Assembly: GCF_002335445.1 (NCBI RefSeq)
Contig: NZ_BDME01000002.1
Location: 248,001 to 312,000, forward strand
Origin: Lebetimonas natsushimae
Lineage (GTDB): Bacteria > Campylobacterota > Campylobacteria > Campylobacterales > Nautiliaceae
Direction: 5' to 3'
DNA: 64,000 nucleotides
The translations under genes were made by a program, and so were the position numbers. The notes beneath the pieces are model-generated. The model was not told the DNA's origin. It saw nothing but the letters and a program-made list of their open reading frames with translations, and ran no database searches. Within the stretch, counting starts at the first letter, position 1; each line of letters begins with the position of its first letter. Below, piece by piece: positions 61,154 through 64,000 of the stretch.

Positions 61154-62371
61154 TTGAAATTAAAAACATATACGGCTGAAAGTTATACAGAAGCGCTGAA
61201 TAAAGTAAAAGAAGAAGTCGGAGATGATGCTGTAATTGTATCAAGTAAAGAAATAAAGAAAAAAACACTCACTTCTCCGGGATTGTATGAAATTGTAGTT
61301 GCTGTGGAGGAAGAAAATATAAAACCCAGAAAACCTATGAGTGATAAAAAACATGTTGAAGAGGTAATGCTTAAACTTTCAAATGCGGCAAAAGAGATTT
61401 CTTCCACAATAGAACCCAAAAAGGAGATAATTAATAAAAATAATTTAAATCCTGCAAAAAATGATGAAATTGTTGAATTAAAAAAAGAAATAGCAAAAAT
61501 AAGTGACACCTTAAAATTTTTGCAGGCTAGCATGTGGGAGATAGCCAATAAAAATGAATTGGAACTGCCTCCTGAATTTAGTGAAATATATGCTCTTTCA
61601 CGTGCGAGTGGAATGGATGAGAAACATTTGGATGAAATTATGAAACTGACCATTAAATATATGCCTCTTAAAATGAGAAAAAATTCACAGACGATAAAAA
61701 GATATTTTTATACCCTTCTTAAAAAAATGATACCTATTAGGATTGAGCGTGAAATTACCTCACCGCATAAAAAAATAATGATGTTTGTAGGGCCTACGGG
61801 GGTAGGAAAAACTACAACGATTGCAAAACTTGCCGCCCGTTATGCCTATAAACTTTCTCGCAGACATAAAGTAGGCATTATTACTCTCGATACTTATAGG
61901 ATTGGAGCTGTTGAACAGTTGATGACGTATGCTAAAATGATGAGACTTCCAATAGAAACAGTGGTGGATCCCAGTGATTTTTCTGTTGCTCTTAACAGCC
62001 TAAGGCATAATGAATACATATTGATTGATACTGTAGGAAGCTCTCAGCATGATAAGGAAAAAATTGAAAAACTTTCACAGTTTTTAAAAGTTGACACATT
62101 TGCAGAAATTAATATAAATCTGGTTCTCTCAGCTGTAACAAAATATGAAGATTTAATGGATATTTATAAAAATTTTTCCATTTTACCTATTGATACGTTT
62201 GTGTTTACTAAACTTGATGAAACTAAAAATTACGGTAATATATTTTCTTTACTGCTTGAGACTAAAAAGCCTGTCAGTTATTTTTCAATAGGCCAGGAAG
62301 TTCCGGATGATTTAATAGAGGCGGGGGCGGATTATTTATTAAAAGGTATCCTACACAAGGAGATTCATTGA
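61154..62371 (+). CDS. flhF: Flagellar biosynthesis GTPase FlhF
   Basis: 405 residues from TTG 61154. N-terminal region with [32 protein letters not shown], a middle N domain, and the SRP-type GTPase: [19 protein letters not shown] (G1), [12 protein letters not shown] (G2), LIDTVGSS (G3: Gly-to-Ser changes around DTxG), [11 protein letters not shown] (G4). It sets the pole and number of flagella. Overlaps flhG by four bases. Confidence 0.96.
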   Translation: MKLKTYTAESYTEALNKVKEEVGDDAVIVSSKEIKKKTLTSPGLYEIVVAVEEENIKPRKPMSDKKHVEEVMLKLSNAAKEISSTIEPKKEIINKNNLNPAKNDEIVELKKEIAKISDTLKFLQASMWEIANKNELELPPEFSEIYALSRASGMDEKHLDEIMKLTIKYMPLKMRKNSQTIKRYFYTLLKKMIPIRIEREITSPHKKIMMFVGPTGVGKTTTIAKLAARYAYKLSRRHKVGIITLDTYRIGAVEQLMTYAKMMRLPIETVVDPSDFSVALNSLRHNEYILIDTVGSSQHDKEKIEKLSQFLKVDTFAEININLVLSAVTKYEDLMDIYKNFSILPIDTFVFTKLDETKNYGNIFSLLLETKKPVSYFSIGQEVPDDLIEAGADYLLKGILHKEIH

Positions 62372-63234
62372 AAACCCAGGCAGATAAATTAAAGGAACTC
62401 GTTAAAACTGAAACAACTAAATCAAAAAACATCCATTTTATTGCTATTACCAGCGGTAAAGGTGGAGTTGGTAAAACGACAATAACGGCCAATTTAGGGT
62501 ATGCCCTCCATAAACTCGGTTTTAAGGTAGCGCTTTTTGATGCTGATATCGGTCTTGCCAATCTTGATGTAATATTAAAAGTAAAAACAGATAAAAATAT
62601 TTATAATGTATTAAAAAACGAATGTAGTTTGAAAGATATTTTAGTGGAGATAGAAAAAGATTTTGTTTTAATACCCGGTAAAAGCGGTGATGAAATAATT
62701 GATTTTGCCGATGAAGTGGCTCTTAGTAAATTTTTTTCAGAATTCGATATTTTGGAAGATTATGATTTTTTTATTATAGATACAGGTGCCGGAATAGATA
62801 AAAGGGTTCAACTGTTTCTTGAAGCAAGTGATGATATTGTAGTGGTAACGGTCCCGGAACCTGCAGCAATAACTGATGCATATGCAATGGTTAAATTAAT
62901 AAGTGAAAAAAAAGATAAAGCTTTTATGGTTTTAAATGAAGTAAATTCTGAAAAAGAGGCTTTAAATATATTTTCCAAAATTAACAATGTAGCAAGACAA
63001 AACTTAAAGAATGAATTCAGACTTCAAATGATAGGATTTTTGAAAAAAGACAGATTAATTACAAATTCTTCGATAAATAGGGAATTGTTTGTAAAAAAAG
63101 ACCCTTATTCAGCTTCTGCGGAGCAAATTTTCAATATTGCAAAAAAACTGGCAAAAATTTCGGAACGAAAAGTGCTTGAACCTGAAAATAGAGGAATTAG
63201 CAGATTTTTCAAAAAAATATTTTCAGGTTTTTAA
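62368..63234 (+). CDS. flhG: MinD-like ATPase FlhG (FleN)
   Basis: 288 residues from TTG 62368. Deviant Walker [20 protein letters not shown] (about 28-46), [33 protein letters not shown], and the C-terminal amphipathic FFKKIFSGF (membrane targeting). It counteracts FlhF to set flagellar number. Overlaps flhF. Confidence 0.96.
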   Translation: MKTQADKLKELVKTETTKSKNIHFIAITSGKGGVGKTTITANLGYALHKLGFKVALFDADIGLANLDVILKVKTDKNIYNVLKNECSLKDILVEIEKDFVLIPGKSGDEIIDFADEVALSKFFSEFDILEDYDFFIIDTGAGIDKRVQLFLEASDDIVVVTVPEPAAITDAYAMVKLISEKKDKAFMVLNEVNSEKEALNIFSKINNVARQNLKNEFRLQMIGFLKKDRLITNSSINRELFVKKDPYSASAEQIFNIAKKLAKISERKVLEPENRGISRFFKKIFSGF

Positions 63235-63244
63235 AGGGAATTGA

Positions 63245-63583
63245 ATGAGGGCAGAAAATTTTATTTATTTTTCCACTGTTAGCGGTTTTTTTATTTCAAT
63301 AATTTTTGGAATTTTAAAAGGATTTGATGCTTTTAATTTTCTGTGGTTCGTTTTTATAATCACTTCTATCTTTTATATTATATCTCTTGGCAGTGTCGCT
63401 TTTTTTATAAAATATTCTTCTATTTCTAAATTTATATTATTAAATAAACATGAAATTGAAGAAATAGCTGATTCTCAGATAAAAGAGCTTGAAAAAAAAG
63501 AAAATGTTATTTATGAAAATTATGAATTTATCAAACAATTTGAAGAAGAAGAATTAAAAATAATAAAGAATAAAAATGTGTAA
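63245..63583 (+). CDS. Small membrane protein between flhG and fliA
   Basis: 112 residues with two membrane helices (10-25 and 32-57), followed by a charged coiled C-terminal helix (65-112, Glu/Lys-rich). It is located between flhG and fliA; I recall a small membrane gene at this position in other Campylobacterota, which suggests a flagellar link. No family recognised. Overlaps fliA by eight bases. Confidence 0.75.
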   Translation: MRAENFIYFSTVSGFFISIIFGILKGFDAFNFLWFVFIITSIFYIISLGSVAFFIKYSSISKFILLNKHEIEEIADSQIKELEKKENVIYENYEFIKQFEEEELKIIKNKNV

Positions 63584-64000
63584 TCCATATGAGCAAACTT
63601 TAAAAGAATATAGAAATTCTTTAGCTGTTGATTATATGCCGGCAGTCAAAGCAATGGCTGCAAGGCTCAAAGAAAGACTTCCTAGCAGTATAGATTTTAA
63701 TGACTTAGTCTCAATTGGATTAGAAGAACTTGTAAAACTTTCCAAAAGATACGATCCAAAACAAAATGATAATTTTTGGGGATATGCCCAAAAAAGAGTA
63801 TACGGGGCAATGTTAGATTTCTTAAGGAGCCTTGATACAATAAGCAGGGCAGATAGAAAACTTGTAAAAGAAATAGATAAAATAACAGAAGAATATATGG
63901 TAACAAACGGGGTTGCTCCTAGTGATGAATATTTAGCTAAAATGCTGGATGAAGATATTGAAAAAATAAAAAAAGCAAAAACTGCGGGAGAAATATATAA
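63576..64000 (+). CDS. fliA: Flagellar sigma factor FliA (sigma28), N-terminal part (3' end outside window)
   Basis: ATG 63576 opens a frame that runs to the end of the window (141 codons). It encodes region 2 of a sigma70-family protein: SLAVDYMPAVKAMAARLKERLPSSIDFNDLVSIGLEELVKLSKRYD, then FWGYAQKRVYGAMLDFLRSLD, and the start of region 3 (VTNGVAPSDEYLAKML). The MLDFLRS-type block is typical of FliA. Last gene of folK-flhF-flhG-(small)-fliA, an order conserved in this phylum. Confidence 0.94.
   Translation, partial: MCNPYEQTLKEYRNSLAVDYMPAVKAMAARLKERLPSSIDFNDLVSIGLEELVKLSKRYDPKQNDNFWGYAQKRVYGAMLDFLRSLDTISRADRKLVKEIDKITEEYMVTNGVAPSDEYLAKMLDEDIEKIKKAKTAGEIY

Overview
The window is one dense stretch of a very AT-rich bacterial chromosome. 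It carries about 60 protein genes on both strands, with no rRNA or tRNA genes and no gene-free stretch over about 140 bp. The gene set points to Campylobacterota (Epsilonproteobacteria), most likely the thermophilic, chemolithotrophic Nautiliales (Nautilia/Caminibacter/Lebetimonas type). The pointers are lpxB next to greA, a short AddB-AddA pair, CheV-CheA(REC)-CheW, a MagIII-type glycosylase, a very long FlgL, flhF-flhG-fliA, an aminofutalosine-deaminase-like amidohydrolase, and the rpsF-ssb-rpsR operon. The genus assignment is inference from gene content, not from a marker gene.

Layout. 1-11.3 kb: end of thiC, then mrp, folE, addB, addA, lpxB, greA, dut, argC and an LpxH-like phosphoesterase, all on +. 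11.3-15.1 kb: chemotaxis operon cheV-cheA-cheW. 15.1-19.0 kb (minus): speA, hisS and an outer-membrane-barrel-like protein. 19.0-24.7 kb (+): ymdB, an EcsC-family gene with an apparent poly-T frameshift, a two-gene split permease, magIII, a YgjP-like metalloprotease, rmuC and a membrane methyltransferase. 24.7-26.2 kb: a stand-alone reverse transcriptase with an all-helical tail, lower in GC than its neighbours, which is the best candidate here for an unusual (defence-type) system. 26.2-29.9 kb (minus): a lipoprotein and polA. 29.9-32.1 kb (+): a WD40/helical-repeat protein. 32.0-41.8 kb (minus): mobA, moaC, two small proteins, a sulfur-handling set (TSUP permease, three rhodaneses, a thioredoxin-like protein), then an RND efflux operon headed by a TetR regulator. 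41.8-48.6 kb: small periplasmic proteins, a DUF455 ferritin-like protein, moaA, a sirtuin and two tandem ClC transporters. 48.6-52.1 kb: rpsF-ssb-rpsR with an S6:S18-type leader, alr and xseA. 52.2-57.7 kb: flgL behind an RpoN-type promoter, ftsK and an OmpA-like lipoprotein. 57.7-64 kb: amidohydrolase (minus), aroQ, an M24 peptidase, a 54-residue basic protein, folK, flhF, flhG, a small membrane protein and the start of fliA.

Two non-gene themes stand out. First, a family of degenerate arrays of AT-rich heptamers (AATGGAA/AATGGAT/AATGTAA fading into AATTAAA) fills many intergenic gaps in either orientation and has also entered coding sequence in addA, lpxB and a lipoprotein signal peptide. 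Second, two near-perfect sigma70 promoters (TTGACA-17-TATAAT), in front of tetR and of the rhodanese operon, are each followed by related inverted repeats. This suggests that one TetR repressor controls both efflux and sulfane-sulfur handling.
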